A DNA stretch of 6,096 bases, taken from positions 1 through 6,096 of the forward strand of contig JAQXKW010000081.1 in NCBI GenBank assembly GCA_029010655.1, read 5' to 3'. The DNA comes from Clostridia bacterium (GTDB taxonomy: Bacteria; Bacillota; Clostridia; Oscillospirales; CAG-272). The notes under the pieces are model-generated. The model saw only the letters and a list, made by a program, of their open reading frames with translations. It made no database searches and was not told the origin of the DNA. The first letter of the stretch is position 1, and each line of letters begins with the position of its first letter. Below, piece by piece: positions 4,459 through 6,096 of the stretch. A program made the translations under genes and the position numbers.

Positions 4459-5571
4459 ATGAGAATATTACATACGGGAGACGTGCATCTTGATTCGCCC
4501 TTTGCAGGGCTTTCCGCAAAATATGCGGAGGAACGCAGACGTGACGTGAGAGAGTCCTTTTCCGCAATGATGAGGTACGCAAAGGATACGGCGGCGGATA
4601 TGGTAATCATATCCGGCGACCTTTTTGAAACCTCCTTTGTAACAAGGGAGACCGTCGCCTTGCTGAGACGGGATTTTTCCATGCTTGACTGTCCCGTGGT
4701 AATCGCCCCCGGCAACCACGACCCCGCAGAGGAAAACGGCATATGGGATAAAAATCTATTTCCCGATAACGTGTATGTTTTCAAATCGCCGGAGCTTTCC
4801 CGCTTTTCCTTTGATTCTCTTAACTGCGACGTGTACGGCTGGGCGTTTACCTCCTCCTCTATGACGGAGTGTCCCCTAAAAGGACAGAGCGTTGAGGACA
4901 GGGGCAGAATAAATATTCTTGCGGCACATTGCGACACAACCTCGCCTATCGGCAATAAATGCCCCGTTTCCCCGGAAACGCTGAGGGCATTTGGCGCAGA
5001 CTACTGCGCTTTGGGGCATATCCATAACCCGGAGGCGGCAAATAATGCGCTTGACGGCGCAGGTCTTTACTGCGGCTGTCCCGAGGGCAGAGACTTCGGC
5101 GAGTGCGGAGTTAAGGGGGCAATGACGGCAGACATTGAAAAAGGCTCCGTTACGGTTAATTTCAAACGGTTCTGTAAGAAAATATACCGCCGTGAAGTGC
5201 TGAATGTTGACGGTGCGGCGGACTTTACGGAGCTTTCGGACAAGCTGGAGAGCTTTGTGCGGGAAAAGGATATTTCTAAGGATACGCTTTTAAGAGTAAC
5301 CCTTGCGGGAAGCGTTGACCCTGCATTGGTCATTGATACAAAGGCTCTCGCAGAGCGGGTGTCGGCGTCATATTATACGGAGGTGCAGGACGACACCGTT
5401 CCCGTGTGGAACGCCGAATTTCTTGCCTGCGACAAGGGAATAAGAGGCGAGGTTTACAGAAGCCTGCTTCCCTCCCTTGAAAGTCCCGACCCGAAAATAA
5501 GAACGAGAGCCGCAAGGGCTCTGAGATATGCGCTTGCCGCATTGAACGGCGGCAGCATAAGCGATATGTGA
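4459..5571 (+). CDS. YhaO/SbcD-like metallophosphoesterase, probable DNA repair exonuclease subunit
   Basis: Residues 1-180 form a calcineurin-like metallophosphoesterase domain with all the metal-binding motifs in order: GDVH at 7-10, SGDLF at 52-56, GNHD at 85-88, AHCD at 146-149 and GHIH at 176-179. These match the SbcD/Mre11 nuclease group, and the next gene encodes an SbcC/YhaN-type ATPase, the usual partner. Length (370 residues) and the GCPEGRDFGE segment after the phosphoesterase core resemble Bacillus YhaO rather than classical SbcD. The C-terminal third (about 240-370) is a mixed capping region. The predicted role is Mn-dependent trimming of DNA ends or hairpins. The start is supported by AGGTAGG at 4446-4452, six bases before the ATG. 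It lies 14 bp after psd with no terminator between them. Nuclease activity is inferred from family and neighbour. Confidence 0.9.
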   Translation: MRILHTGDVHLDSPFAGLSAKYAEERRRDVRESFSAMMRYAKDTAADMVIISGDLFETSFVTRETVALLRRDFSMLDCPVVIAPGNHDPAEENGIWDKNLFPDNVYVFKSPELSRFSFDSLNCDVYGWAFTSSSMTECPLKGQSVEDRGRINILAAHCDTTSPIGNKCPVSPETLRAFGADYCALGHIHNPEAANNALDGAGLYCGCPEGRDFGECGVKGAMTADIEKGSVTVNFKRFCKKIYRREVLNVDGAADFTELSDKLESFVREKDISKDTLLRVTLAGSVDPALVIDTKALAERVSASYYTEVQDDTVPVWNAEFLACDKGIRGEVYRSLLPSLESPDPKIRTRAARALRYALAALNGGSISDM

Positions 5572-5580
5572 GGTGCCGGA

Positions 5581-6096
5581 ATGATAATAAAAGAAATACA
5601 TATTGACTCTTTCGGCTCTCTGAAAAACAGGGATTTTGAGCTGGGAGAGGGACTGAATATTTTAGAGGGCGCAAACGAATCGGGCAAAAGCACCGTGGCC
5701 ATGTTTATTAAGTTTATGCTGTACGGGCTTTCCGGCAGGAGAGCGGACGGAGAAATTCCCGACAAAAACAGATATGCGTCCTGGGACACGGGAACGGCGT
5801 CCGGCTACATGACAGTAAGCGTTGACGGAAAGGATTACCGCATAGAGAGGGAATATTTTGCATATTCCGATGCTCTGTCCTCGGGAGACGCTTCAAAGGA
5901 CAGATGTACCGTAACGGAGCTTTCCACAGGAGAGCGTGTGTTCAAAAACGAGGTTCCGGGCATGGCGCTTCTGGGTATGCCGGAACAGCTTTTCGTAAAT
6001 ACCGTGTTCGTAAAGCAGTTAAGCGACGGAAAAATAGACGGCGTCGGCATGGCAGAGGCGGTTGAAAACCTGCTCATGTCGGGAGACGAAGGTGTC
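5581..6096 (+). CDS. YhaN/SbcC-like AAA ATPase, N-terminal part (cut by window edge)
   Basis: An open frame begins at ATG 5581 and runs 172 codons to the window edge without a stop. It starts IIKEIHIDSFG, the usual opening of SMC/Rad50/SbcC-type ATPases, and has a Walker A motif GANESGKST at residues 30-38, where K36 and S37 would contact nucleotide and metal. The following strands (YRIEREYF and the FVNTVFVKQL region near residues 139-148) match the N-terminal ATPase lobe of YhaN/AAA_23 proteins. The expected coiled coil and the C-terminal lobe with Walker B lie beyond the window; Bacillus YhaN has about 960 residues. GAGGTG at 5570-5575 gives a ribosome binding site partly overlapping the previous stop (5569-5571), five bases before the ATG. 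It should form a complex with the preceding phosphoesterase. A truncated pseudogene cannot be excluded. Confidence 0.9.
   Translation, partial: MIIKEIHIDSFGSLKNRDFELGEGLNILEGANESGKSTVAMFIKFMLYGLSGRRADGEIPDKNRYASWDTGTASGYMTVSVDGKDYRIEREYFAYSDALSSGDASKDRCTVTELSTGERVFKNEVPGMALLGMPEQLFVNTVFVKQLSDGKIDGVGMAEAVENLLMSGDEGV

Noticed and set aside
4350..4955. 201-residue open frame on the minus strand
   Set aside because: It lies antisense to the psd end and the phosphoesterase start, both of which have intact catalytic motifs and ribosome binding sites. Its translation shows no recognisable motif.

Overview
The window reads as chromosomal DNA from an anaerobic Gram-positive bacterium of the class Clostridia, probably a gut Oscillospiraceae or Ruminococcaceae relative. 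This is inferred from the style of the proteins (XRE regulator with a membrane tail, clostridial-type PssA and Psd, YhaO/YhaN pair), strong AGGAGG-type ribosome binding sites, sigma-A promoters with an extended -10, and hairpin-rich intergenic repeats of a kind I associate with gut Clostridia. I cannot name a species.

Layout. Positions 1-427 hold no credible gene. They are a mosaic of inverted repeats and hairpins ending in a 7-bp tandem repeat. A near-consensus promoter (428-456) then drives a short gene (484-1074) for an XRE-type DNA-binding protein with four predicted membrane helices. That gene is closed by a strong intrinsic terminator (1074-1105). A second near-consensus promoter (1116-1144) starts a tightly packed, same-strand gene set that runs off the right edge: PAP2-family lipid phosphatase or transferase (1174-1854), LPG_synthase_TM/flippase-like membrane protein (1855-2907, TTG start), CDP-alcohol phosphatidyltransferase PssA (2904-3602), phosphatidylserine decarboxylase Psd (3608-4444), YhaO/SbcD-like metallophosphoesterase (4459-5571), and the N-terminal part of a YhaN/SbcC-like ATPase (5581 to the end, incomplete). 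Gaps between these genes run from a 4-nt overlap to 14 nt, and I see no terminator between them, so they are probably one operon.

Function. PssA and Psd together convert CDP-diacylglycerol plus serine to phosphatidylserine and then phosphatidylethanolamine. The PAP2 protein and the flippase-like protein ahead of them are probable partners in lipid head-group turnover or lipid movement across the membrane, but their substrates cannot be read from sequence. The last two genes look like an SbcCD-type nuclease/ATPase pair for DNA-end processing, so the transcript appears to join membrane lipid synthesis to DNA repair. The membrane-tethered XRE protein next door is a possible regulator, by proximity only. 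No mobile element, CRISPR array, tRNA or rRNA was seen. The most notable points are a substituted histidine in Psd, a PAP2 protein with altered signature motifs, the mixed lipid/DNA-repair operon, and the layered repeat region at the left edge.
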